A stretch of DNA of 37,549 nucleotides from assembly GCA_910587175.1 (NCBI GenBank), contig CAJULH010000016.1, forward strand, positions 1 to 37,549, written 5' to 3'. Shown one piece after another: positions 1 through 7,431 of this stretch (position 1 is its first letter; every line of letters starts with the position of its first letter). This DNA comes from Candidatus Gastranaerophilales bacterium. Its GTDB lineage: Bacteria; Cyanobacteriota; Vampirovibrionia; Gastranaerophilales; Gastranaerophilaceae. The notes under the pieces are model-generated. The model ran no database searches, had not been told where the DNA came from, and was given only the letters and a program-made list of their open reading frames with translations. The position numbers and the translations under genes were made by a program.

Positions 1-102
1 ACAATCAGCAAAATTTTAATTTAAAATTTATTATTATCTCTCGCTTAACACTACATTAGGTGCAACTTTCAGGTTATATAAAATCAGCCCTTATAGATAA
101 AA

Positions 103-648
103 TTATTCATAATCATACTGTTCGTACATTCTTTTTCTGTGCTCCGAATACGAAGCAAAGGCATCAGGCGCTATGAGTTTTAAAAAACCGTCTATAAGCC
201 CCACATTATTATCATCGTTATATACAGGAGTAGAATCATTTGCAATTCTTTTAGGACTAAACCCGGCGCGCCTTAAAGATGTTGGTATCGCGGTACCTGA
301 AAGCATTTTTCTCTGACTTGCAAGCTTTAATTTTCTCATCCTTTCATCTACGGGCAAAAACTCCCAGGTTCTGCCCAAGAGATGTTCTTCAAGCCTTGCA
401 ATGCGGTATTTGTCGCTGTCAAATTTATTTACACTTGAAAAATGCCTTTTTTCCATCGTAGCAATGTCTTTATTATTTTTTCTTGAAAAATTTACATCAG
501 GCGGATTTGGCACAGCATTCACTATTTCTTCTGCCGAAATATAAAAAGTTGGCTGTACATCTGAAAATGCAGGCAGATTCAGTACAAAAATAAAAACAAA
601 ACACAACAGGACTTTTTTTAGAAAAATATGGAAATTTTCTTTTTGCAT
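103..648 (-). CDS. Secreted hypothetical protein
   Basis: This encodes a 181-residue protein that I cannot assign to a named family. The N-terminus is a clear signal peptide (basic start, hydrophobic stretch at about residues 11-25, then AFSD), so it should be exported. Residues around 80-115 contain the pattern RIARLEEHLLGRTWEFLPVDER, a single copy of an LEExLxGxTxxxxPxxxR-type motif of the kind I recall from secreted proteins of Melainabacteria and Cyanobacteria; that recollection is not verified. The C-terminus is charged and Tyr-rich. An AAGGCGG Shine-Dalgarno sequence lies about 6 nt before the ATG at 648, which supports this start. It is transcribed divergently from the secreted protein at 865. 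Confidence 0.6.
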   Translation of the reverse strand: MQKENFHIFLKKVLLCFVFIFVLNLPAFSDVQPTFYISAEEIVNAVPNPPDVNFSRKNNKDIATMEKRHFSSVNKFDSDKYRIARLEEHLLGRTWEFLPVDERMRKLKLASQRKMLSGTAIPTSLRRAGFSPKRIANDSTPVYNDDNNVGLIDGFLKLIAPDAFASYSEHRKRMYEQYDYE

Positions 649-864
649 AGTTCCGCCTTAACCCTTTTTCAGGGCAAAAATTTATATACCACTCCACATT
701 CCCACTTTAAACTTTTTTATATGCTTTTTTACCCCGCACCCGGCGAGGGTTACAGAGGTATGTTAATTTATGTAACAATATAAAGAAAAATCATAAAGTT
801 AAGAATAAAATTGCCGATTTATAAAAACATAAGGATGAATTTTTAAAACAAGGATTGAAGTAGG

Positions 865-1440
865 ATGAAAAAATTATTTATCATAATGGCATTAGTAATG
901 ACAATCTTCTTTACCAAGGCTAATACAATTCAGGCTAATGATTTTGCAGAAAATACAGGTAATTCAAGAATTGCAGCTTCTTTATATATGTTAAATGACC
1001 TTGGACAGAGAGATGTTATAGCAATATTAAAAGGTCAAAATGCCACAGGAAAACCGATCAGAATAATGTTTAGAAACCTTGATATATATGGCTGCGGCGA
1101 CTGCGAAGCTTTCACTACAAAAACAAAAGCAGGTTCACTTGTTATCTTTATAAATGAAATCCACAAAGAAGCTCCTCTTGAAGCTATAGCTTGCTTAATC
1201 GCTCATGAAAGCCAGCACCACACAATGACAAACACAAAACAAGAAGAATTAAGAGCATGGCTTAAAGAAGTTTCCACCTGGAATGCATTTGTAAGAAAAG
1301 ATCCTGTTGTTGCACATTCTACTCATCCCCTTGTTAAAAGAGAAAATAAAATCGCTAAATTAAATGCAAAAGACAACGGTAAAGGCGGAGCTATAGAACA
1401 AGTTATTGCACAAAACCCTGTATATGCAGCTCTTAACTAA
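865..1440 (+). CDS. Secreted putative zinc metallopeptidase (HExxH)
   Basis: This 191-residue protein has a signal peptide (MKKLFIIMALVMTIFF, probable cut near TIQA-ND) and is probably periplasmic or secreted. Residues 114-118 read HESQH, a canonical HExxH zinc site, in a hydrophobic-then-polar helix context (IACLIAHESQHH). Glu127/Glu128 lie about ten residues later and could be the third ligand. C77 and C80 (GCGDC) could form a disulfide or bind metal. At under 200 residues it is shorter than most secreted gluzincins. The family is not recognised and the substrate is unknown. AAGGAT upstream supports the start. A strong terminator follows directly, so it is monocistronic and is not joined to the cassette array downstream. 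A role in processing the surface protein diversified by that array would be speculation. Confidence 0.65.
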   Translation: MKKLFIIMALVMTIFFTKANTIQANDFAENTGNSRIAASLYMLNDLGQRDVIAILKGQNATGKPIRIMFRNLDIYGCGDCEAFTTKTKAGSLVIFINEIHKEAPLEAIACLIAHESQHHTMTNTKQEELRAWLKEVSTWNAFVRKDPVVAHSTHPLVKRENKIAKLNAKDNGKGGAIEQVIAQNPVYAALN

Positions 1441-1466
1441 ATATAACCGAAAAATTTTAAAGATTA

Positions 1467-1499
1467 AAACACTCCTGAATAAAAAAGGGAGTGTTTTTT
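1467..1499 (+). terminator. Rho-independent terminator after the HExxH gene
   Basis: The stem AACACTCC pairs with GGGAGTGTT across an A-rich loop and is followed by a run of T. It lies about 30 nt after the stop codon at 1440 and insulates the cassette array from upstream transcription. Confidence 0.85.
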
Positions 1500-1835
1500 A
1501 AATTGTGCAATGTATTTGCCATCAAACCACATGCCTTGTATCATCAGATTAAGAAATCGTCCTCCAGAGTGCTAAGGTTTAAGGATTTTAGCAGACGGGG
1601 AATTCAAATCGTCAGACAGGGTCATCTTTTAGATGATTTTAAGCTGGTTGGTTTTATTTAACCAATTTATTGCTGCCATTTGGTAAAGTTTATGTTATCA
1701 AATTACACCACCTGTTTTTTATATTTTGACACAGCTGTACATTGAAAAGTTATGGGAGTTCTTTAGGGTGTGGTAATTTGAGCATATTCTTTGGAATAAA
1801 AGCTGACACAGATTAGCTATACAATGCCAAAAAAG
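1500..1835. other. Gene-free stretch before the cassette array
   Basis: I find no gene here. It holds several dyads. TCATCT/AGATGA with a following T run is at 1622-1640. TTGGTT/AACCAA is near 1648-1668. An imperfect 15-bp inverted repeat pairs TCAAATTACACCACC (1698-1712) with GGTGTGGTAATTTGA (1767-1781). A TTGACA box at 1726-1731 has only a poor -10 (TTATGG) 18 nt later, so I do not call a promoter. The sequence is AT-rich, unlike the G+C-rich cassettes that begin at about 1836. Confidence 0.5.
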
Positions 1836-2069
1836 CTCTGTGACCACAATGCCGGTTACGGCACCCTGCAGTGTTATCCTGACTATGGCGCTGGTCGCTG
1901 CCCGGGCGCCGCAAACAGCAACTGCTACCCGTACGTCGTATGGTCAAGCAAGCTCGTAGGCGACTCTAACGCTTGGTCTCCGGAGCTCAATGGGGGCAGA
2001 TTCTTTGAGTACGTAGGTGACGCCGGTCACATTAAGACCAACGCCTTTACTGTGCGCTGTGTCCTGGAT
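1836..2069 (+). pseudogene. Cassette 1 (intact, 78 codons)
   Basis: The translation begins LCDHNAGYGTLQC and ends NAFTVRCVLDM. The middle carries GDSNAWSPEL, shared with cassette 10. An ATG at 1824 is in frame, but it has no ribosome site and sits in spacer sequence, so I do not call it a start. Confidence 0.75.
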
Positions 2070-2181
2070 ATGGTTTTCTTTGTATACAAAATTCAAAGTA
2101 AAAACAATACAGGTAAGCCCTGCGACAATAATGCATAGGCCAAAGCCGTTTAAGCATTACGACAGCAATAAGACTCAGTTT

Positions 2182-2281
2182 GTCAGATGATGCGTTAAGT
2201 AAAACCTTGCAGATAATGTCATCTCTTAGAGATAGGATATAAACAAAATTTGTTACAGCAATAGTGAAAACAAATTTTTGC
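2182..2281 (+). repeat. Spacer repeat copy A
   Basis: About 100 bp of AT-rich spacer is nearly identical to 5850-5950. It contains the hairpin ATCTC-TTA-GAGAT and the tract AACAAAATTTGTT. The cassettes that follow the two copies (2 and 14) differ strongly in their variable parts. Confidence 0.8.
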
Positions 2282-2314
2282 GAAACACTGGTACCAATCT
2301 AATGTACAGACAGG

Positions 2315-2545
2315 CTCTGTGACGTATATGCCGGTTATGGCACCCTGCAGTGTTACATAGGCGTAGACAGCTGCCCGGGCTCGGCAAACGGCAAATGCTA
2401 CCCGTACATATTATGGTCAAGCAAGCAGTTTGGGGATGGCTCTACCACCTGGGCACCAGAGCTTAACAGCGGCAGTTTCTATAGTTGGAACGGTGAAGAT
2501 GGACGTTCTTCTCTGGATGCGGTTGCTGTGCGCTGTGTCCTGGAT
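2315..2545 (+). pseudogene. Cassette 2 (intact, 77 codons)
   Basis: It begins LCDVYAGYGTLQCYIGVDSC and ends AVAVRCVLDLD. The upstream border ACAGACAGGCTCTGTGAC-like box is present (TACAGACAGG variant). It has the WAPEL motif of the cassette 1/2/10/15 group. Confidence 0.75.
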
Positions 2546-2638
2546 TTGGATTGTTATAAAACAAAAAAAATACAAATACCTGCTGCAGCCAGTTTGTATA
2601 CCCGTTTCTATTTTTCCTGCATACAGGTATTGTAATTG

Positions 2639-2902
2639 CTCTGTGACATCAATGCCAGTCACGGCACCCTACAGTGCTTCTGGGGTACAGGCAGCTGCCC
2701 GGGCGCCTCTCCCGGCACAGGAAATGATAATAACTGCTACCCGTACTGCGTATGGTCTCAAGACACAGTAGATGGAGACACCTCTTATCACAGGGGGTTT
2801 TGTATGCACAATAACCAGAGCCTTACCACTTCAGGTGTATGCGTTGGCAATGTTGGTAAGTGCATTACTACCTATAGTTTTACTGTGCGCTGTGTCCTGG
2901 AT
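2639..2902 (+). pseudogene. Cassette 3 (longest intact, 88 codons)
   Basis: It begins LCDINASHGTLQCFWGTGSC and ends YSFTVRCVLDM. There is extra length after CPGA (SPGTGNDN) and an additional Cys pair in the second variable part (SGVCVGNVGKC), also seen in cassettes 14 and 19. Confidence 0.75.
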
Positions 2903-3075
2903 ATGGATACTCAAAAAGCATCCAAATGCTCTGCACTAATAAGTACGGGCTCTCAAAGAAAATCCGGCTTGCACAAAATCAGTCAGGATTCAGCAAATGG
3001 GGTCTGTTACCATTTAAACACTATAATGCTTGTGCAGAATATGGGCAAATCTTGTAATGTCAATATAAAGACTAG

Positions 3076-3294
3076 CTCTGTGACGCGTGGTCCGGCTACG
3101 GCACTCTGCAGTGTTATGCAGGCGTAGGCAGCTGCCCGGGCGCTGCAAATAGCAACTGCTACCCGTACGGTCTATGGTCAAGTACACCGGCAGGAACTGA
3201 CTCATATTCTAACAGAGAGTTAAATAGTGGAAGTTACGAGAACACGAACATCCGTGGTATTACCTATGCCTTTGGTGTGCGCTGTGTCCTGGAT
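3076..3294 (+). pseudogene. Cassette 4 (intact, 73 codons, natural stop)
   Basis: It begins LCDAWSGYGTLQCYAGVGSC and ends YAFGVRCVLDLYF followed by a TAA stop. The TDSYSNREL segment is shared with cassette 12. The stop soon after LDL suggests that the domain is the C-terminus of the parent protein. Confidence 0.75.
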
Positions 3295-3354
3295 TTGTAT
3301 TTTTAAGGCGAAGTCAAAAAAAAGACCACTCAATATATAATTCTTGCAATAAAG

Positions 3355-3545
3355 ACACACTGCAGTGCACATGCTATGCAGGCGGCTGCCCGGGTTCCGA
3401 AGGCTGGTGCGACCCTTTTCGTATGTGGTCTGGCAGCAATAGCGGGGAGGAGGATGTTTATCACATCAGCACATTGGACAGTGGCAGCTTTTCTTTGGGC
3501 TATGCCCCGTATGTCCGTGCTTACACTGTGCGCTGTGTCCTGGAT
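3355..3545 (+). pseudogene. Cassette 5 (5'-truncated)
   Basis: The LCD box is missing and homology starts inside GGCACCCTGCAGTG. The rest is open: LQCTCYAGGCPGSEGWC through AYTVRCVLDV. The upstream spacer AGTCAAAAAA...CTTGCAATAAAG recurs before cassette 11, which is also truncated. Confidence 0.7.
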
Positions 3546-3565
3546 GTGAGTGTAGACTACTGTCA

Positions 3566-3804
3566 GGCACTGCAGAAGGATACAGCTGCCACCCGTACCA
3601 CATATGGTCAGGCACAGACACCGGTTCTGCGCACTTAAGTCCATACCTGATTTCAGGCACATTTGGTCTTGATGGCGGTTGCAGCGGGCAGTGGTGCGCT
3701 ACTACCTATGCCTTTACTGTGCGCTGCTTGCTCCTCGCCTTATACGGGCACAGGGTGAGGTCTCACCCTTATCGCCCTAGGCTGCGGTGCGCTGTGTCCT
3801 GGAT
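3566..3804 (+). pseudogene. Cassette 6 (internally deleted, with insert)
   Basis: It starts at a shortened GGCACTGCAG box. It joins CAGCTGCC directly to ACCCGTACC, losing the segment between the CPG and YPY boxes. A 60-bp insert interrupts the GTGCGCTG box (3727-3786). Confidence 0.7.
3727..3786 (+). mobile_element. 60-bp insert in the 3' box of cassette 6
   Basis: Extra DNA sits between two copies of GTGCGCTG (3719-3726 and 3787-3794), like a target duplication. It contains the hairpin AGGGTGAG-GT-CTCACCCT. It shares both ends (TTGCTCCTCGCC and CTGCG) with the insert at 4814-4880. It has no coding capacity of its own. It could be a small non-autonomous element or a relic of recombination. 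Confidence 0.4.
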
Positions 3805-3836
3805 TTCAGAACTCCGGCATATTAGATACATATCAG

Positions 3837-4055
3837 CTCTGTGACGTATATGCCGGTTACGGCACCCTGCAGTGCGGCGCGAACTATGGCAGCTGTCCGG
3901 GCGCTGCAAACAGCAATTGCGACCCCGAGCACGTATGGTCTACATATACCGAGAGTACTACCAACACCTATGACAGGGGACTATACAAAGGCGTGTTTGT
4001 TCATACCAGTGACCACGTCTATACCTACGCCTTTGGTGTGCGCTGTGTCCTGGAT
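3837..4055 (+). pseudogene. Cassette 7 (intact, 73 codons)
   Basis: It begins LCDVYAGYGTLQCGANYGSC and ends YAFGVRCVLDA. The CDPEHVWSTYTESTTNTYD segment is closely related to cassette 18. Confidence 0.75.
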
Positions 4056-4089
4056 GCGAATAATACTGCAAAAAATATTGCAGATATTC

Positions 4090-4314
4090 TTTGACGTATG
4101 GTCAGGTTATGGCACCTTGCAGTGCTTCCGGGGTACAGACGGCTGCCCGGGCGCTTATGAAAGCAACTGCTACCCGTACGTTGTATGGTCGGGCACTCCG
4201 CATACCACAGAGAGCGAGAGCTATCATGGGCACTATATGGACAAGGGAGTATTTCACTCTAACCCGAATCAACCTCATATTACCCGCGCTTATGGTGTGC
4301 GCTGTGTCCTGGAG
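4090..4314 (+). pseudogene. Cassette 8 (75 codons, degraded 5' box)
   Basis: The CTCTGTGAC box has decayed to TCTTTGAC. The body is open from DVWSGYGTLQCFRGTDGC to RAYGVRCVLEL, and the normal Asp codon is replaced by Glu (GGAG). Confidence 0.7.
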
Positions 4315-4346
4315 TTGGAATTTCAGAAATATTCACTGCGGACAGA

Positions 4347-4550
4347 CTCTGTGACAAACTGTCCGGTTACGGTACCCTGCAGTGCAACTATGTAAATACT
4401 AAGGGCAGTTGCCCGGGCGCCGCAGGTAACAACTGCTGGCCGAACCACATATGGACAGGCGAAGGCGGTCAGTACAATCTGAATAGCGGCGGTTTTGGCG
4501 TTACAGGCGGTAGTGTTACACACGCCTTTTCTGTGCGCTGTGTCCTGGAT
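4347..4550 (+). pseudogene. Cassette 9 (intact, 68 codons)
   Basis: It begins LCDKLSGYGTLQCNYVNTKG and ends HAFSVRCVLDM. From GCTGGCCGAACC to its end it is almost identical to cassette 13, but the first variable segment differs completely, so it is a mosaic. Confidence 0.75.
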
Positions 4551-4583
4551 ATGAATTTCTTAAGATAGAGAAATGCAGACAGG

Positions 4584-4899
4584 CTCTGTGACCACGGTTC
4601 CGGTTACGGCGCCATGCAGTGTGCGTGGGCTGGAAGCATAGGTATTCAGTACTGTCCGGGCGCCTATGATGGTTATTGCCACCCTTATATCGTATGGTCG
4701 AGCCTACGCGTAGGTGATTCTAACGCTTGGGCTCCGGAGTTGGTTAAGGGCAGTTTTACTGAGTACTATGATGGGGCAGGTCTTGCAGTTGCCCGCGCCT
4801 TTTCTGTGCGCTGTTTGCTCCTCGCCAGGTATCCCGCCACCTATGAGGCTGAGATCTCGTCCCTATCACCCCAGACTGCGGTGCTCTGTGTCCTTGGAT
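4584..4899 (+). pseudogene. Cassette 10 (with 67-bp insert)
   Basis: It begins LCDHGSGYGAMQCAWAGSIG. The GDSNAWAPEL and RAFSVRC motifs are intact up to a 67-bp insert at 4814-4880. After the insert the 3' box is altered (GTGCTCTG and an extra T in CCTTGGAT). Removing the insert, one repeat copy and the extra T restores 80 codons. Confidence 0.7.
4814..4880 (+). mobile_element. 67-bp insert in the 3' box of cassette 10
   Basis: It is inserted after GTGCGCTG (4806-4813), and a near copy, GTGCTCTG (4881-4888), follows. It lies at the same position in the box as the insert in cassette 6. It shares TTGCTCCTCGCC at the left and CTATC-CCC-AG-CTGCG at the right. The interior differs and holds its own dyads (AGGT/ACCT, GAGATCTC). 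Confidence 0.4.
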
Positions 4900-4976
4900 T
4901 TGATTTTATTAGAGTCAAAAAAGCTTGCAATAAAGCTATATTTCTAATCTGGTTGCAACACAATACAGATATACAG

Positions 4977-5149
4977 ACCACTGCCCGGGCTCCAGTAATG
5001 GCAACTGCTACCCGGGTTCGTTATGGTCAGGCACACAGAGTGGCTCCATATACTATCATGGATATTTAGGCGAAGGCGCATTTTATGCCCGTATACCGCA
5101 AGAAGGACGTGAAATCACTGTTGCCCACGGTGTGCGCTGTGTCCTGGAT
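4977..5149 (+). pseudogene. Cassette 11 (5'-truncated)
   Basis: Homology begins at the CTGCCCGGGC box, so LCD and LQC are missing. The remainder is open to AHGVRCVLDL. It is preceded by the same CTTGCAATAAAG spacer as cassette 5. Confidence 0.7.
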
Positions 5150-5226
5150 TTAAAGATAATGTTTCGGAAAAGCTCTGGAAAATATCGCTTTATAAAATTC
5201 CCAAGGGTATATTTTCTGCAAACAGG

Positions 5227-5445
5227 CTCTGTGACTACCATTCCGGTTACGGCACCTTGCATTGCAACGAAAGCACAGGCAGCTGCCCGGGTGCGGGTTA
5301 CAGCTATTGTTATCCATTTGGCTTATGGTCGCACACCCAGGCAGACACTGATGCATATTCTAACAGAGAGTTGCAGTATGGTTCTTATACTTTTACAGGC
5401 ATCCGCGCTGTTACTTATGCTTATTCTGTGCGCTGTGTCCTGGAT
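5227..5445 (+). pseudogene. Cassette 12 (intact, 73 codons)
   Basis: It begins LCDYHSGYGTLHCNESTGSC and ends YAYSVRCVLDL. The TDAYSNREL segment and the following IRAVTYAY match cassette 4, while the first variable segment does not. Confidence 0.75.
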
Positions 5446-5501
5446 TTGACCAGAATTTCTTTGGAAACAAAGTATTTGCCAAAAAGAAAACTACAGACAG
5501 A

Positions 5502-5699
5502 CTCTGTGACAAACTGTCCGGTTACGGTACCCTGCAGTGTTTTTACAGCACCAGTAACTGCCCGGGCGCTATAGGAAGCCAGTGCTGGCCGAACCACATA
5601 TGGACAGGCGAAGGCGGTCAGTACAATCTGAATAGCGGCGGTTTTGGCGTTACAGGCGGCAATACTACCCACGCCTTTTCTGTGCGCTGTGTCCTGGAT
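5502..5699 (+). pseudogene. Cassette 13 (intact, 66 codons)
   Basis: It begins LCDKLSGYGTLQCFYSTSNC and ends HAFSVRCVLDM. Its 3' two thirds (CWPNHIWTGEGGQYNLNSGG) is nearly identical to cassette 9. Confidence 0.75.
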
Positions 5700-5849
5700 A
5701 TGAATGCGTAAGCTCTACAAGAGAGAATCAAGCTTGCACAAAATCGAATAACGTCTTGGCAAGTAGAGATTAGGACGGGACATTTTCTGGTAATGCAATA
5801 AACATTAGCAAAAATGTGAAACTATTTATGTTGCAATGAGGCTTTGGTT

Positions 5850-5950
5850 TATCAGGTGATACATTAGTAAAACCTTGCAGATAATGTCATCTCTTGGAGA
5901 TAGGATATAAACAAAATTTGTTACAGCAATAGTGAAAACAAATTTTTGCA
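5850..5950 (+). repeat. Spacer repeat copy B
   Basis: This near-identical copy of 2182-2281 lies in a spacer of about 280 bp (5700-5982) that has no gene. The spacer also holds GCTTGCACAAAATC, which is shared with the spacer before cassette 4. Confidence 0.8.
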
Positions 5951-5982
5951 AAATATTGGTGTTAAGCTAATATGCAGACAGA

Positions 5983-6219
5983 CTCTGTGACAAATGGTCC
6001 GGTTACGGCACCCTGCAGTGCTACTATGGCGCAGGCAGCTGCCCGGGCTCCCGCGATGGCAACTGCTGGTCGAACCACATATGGTCAGGCAGTCCGAGAG
6101 GCGATGACACTTATAGTGTCTTTGCCCTAAACAATGGCGGTCTTACTATGGAAGGTGTCTGTGGTGGTAGCGGAGCCTGTCTTTATACCTCCTCCTTTAC
6201 TGTGCGCTGTGTCCTGGAT
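5983..6219 (+). pseudogene. Cassette 14 (intact, 79 codons)
   Basis: It begins LCDKWSGYGTLQCYYGAGSC and ends SSFTVRCVLDLD. It has the EGVCGGSGAC Cys pair also found in cassettes 3 and 19. It reads in frame into cassette 15 without a stop. Confidence 0.75.
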
Positions 6220-6270
6220 TTGGATATACACCTCATCCAAGCAATCATAACTGTTGTATTTGTAAATATG

Positions 6271-6486
6271 AACCTTGGTTATGGCACCCTGCAGTGCAGC
6301 ACAGCCATAGGCAGCTGCCCGGGTTCTGCAAATAACAACTGCTACCCGCAGGGTGTATGGTCTTTTAAGCAGGTAAGTAGTACACATTCCTGGGTTCCGG
6401 AGCTATTAAGCGGCAGTCTTTATGAGTACAACGGCGAAGCGGGTCACGTTACCACGCAGGCTTTCGGTGTGCGCTGTGTCCTGGAT
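6271..6486 (+). pseudogene. Cassette 15 (72 codons, LCD box lost)
   Basis: It begins NLGYGTLQCSTAIGSC and ends QAFGVRCVLDL. The normal LCD codons are replaced by spacer sequence, but the frame stays open from cassette 14 onward. Confidence 0.7.
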
Positions 6487-6555
6487 TTGAACTTCAACAG
6501 AGTAAAAATGCCGGAGTTATTGTTATCCACCCCCAATAGCAAAACTGCAGACAAG

Positions 6556-6771
6556 CTCTGTGACCAGAATTCCGGTTACGGCACCCTGCGGTGCGAATGG
6601 TTTGGTGATAACTGCCCGGGGGCAAAGAATAACCGTTGTCACCCTTACCACATATGGTCAATCCCTGCCCAGGAGGAAGGTTATTACCATAACAGAAATT
6701 TGTCCGGGGGTCTTTTCAAAGAGCTTCTTTATACGGAGGCTGAGGCTTTTTCCGTGCGCTGTGTCCTGGAT
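6556..6771 (+). pseudogene. Cassette 16 (intact, 72 codons)
   Basis: It begins LCDQNSGYGTLRCEWFGDNC and ends EAFSVRCVLDLEF. The upstream border CTGCAGACAAGCTCTGTGAC is complete (one variant base). Confidence 0.75.
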
Positions 6772-6840
6772 TTGGAATTTTTTCTAAAATACATTCATTG
6801 TTTTTTGAAAAATCTTTTTTGTACCATGCTTGCAGACAGA

Positions 6841-7038
6841 CTCTGTGACGCCAATGCCGGTTACGGCACCCTGCAGTGTCTAAGAGTCATAGGCGACTGC
6901 CCGGGCGCCGCAGAAAGCAAATGCTACCCGTACCACGTATGGACGGGCGAAGGCGGTCAGTATGAGCTAGTCAACGGTGGTTTTGTTGTCACAGGCGGCA
7001 ATCTTACCAACGCCTTTTCCGTGCGCTGTGTCCTGGAT
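6841..7038 (+). pseudogene. Cassette 17 (intact, 66 codons, natural stop)
   Basis: It begins LCDANAGYGTLQCLRVIGDC and ends NAFSVRCVLDLEF, then TAA at 7048-7050. The WTGEGGQY segment relates it to cassettes 9 and 13, with a different first variable part. Confidence 0.75.
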
Positions 7039-7122
7039 TTGGAATTTTAAAACCAATTAATAAATAATTAGCATGTTTAAAAATCCCGCATTAACAATAA
7101 ATAAAAAGACACCTGCAGACAG

Positions 7123-7347
7123 CTCTGTGACGTATATGCCGGTTATGGTACCCTGCAGTGCTGGCGCGTTCTTGATGCTGGCGGCTGTCCCGGTACACCA
7201 TATGGCCGCTGTGACCCGGAGCATATATGGTCTACACGTGCCGGAAGCAGCACTAGCCCTTACGACAGAGGGTTATATGAAGGCGCGTTTGATCATTCCA
7301 GCGACCACGTCGATACCTGGGCTTTTTCCGTGCGCTGTGTCCTGGAT
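7123..7347 (+). pseudogene. Cassette 18 (intact, 75 codons, natural stop)
   Basis: It begins LCDVYAGYGTLQCWRVLDAG and ends WAFSVRCVLDLVF followed by a stop. The second half resembles cassette 7. The 70-bp upstream flank (7060-7122) is almost the same as that before cassette 19. Confidence 0.75.
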
Positions 7348-7431
7348 TTGGTTTTTTAAAACTAGTCAGCGAATAATTAGCGGGTTTAAAAATCCTGCAT
7401 TAACAATAAATAAAAAGACACCTGCAGACAG

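Noticed and set aside
1824..2138. Open frame over cassette 1 starting with ATG at 1824 as a real gene
   Set aside because: There is no ribosome site or promoter, the start lies in spacer sequence, and the body is one of 19 similar start-less cassettes.
6148..7050. 300-codon frame as an expressed protein
   Set aside because: Its ATG lies inside cassette 14 without a ribosome site, and the frame crosses AT-rich spacers. It is better explained as four cassettes that happen to share a frame.
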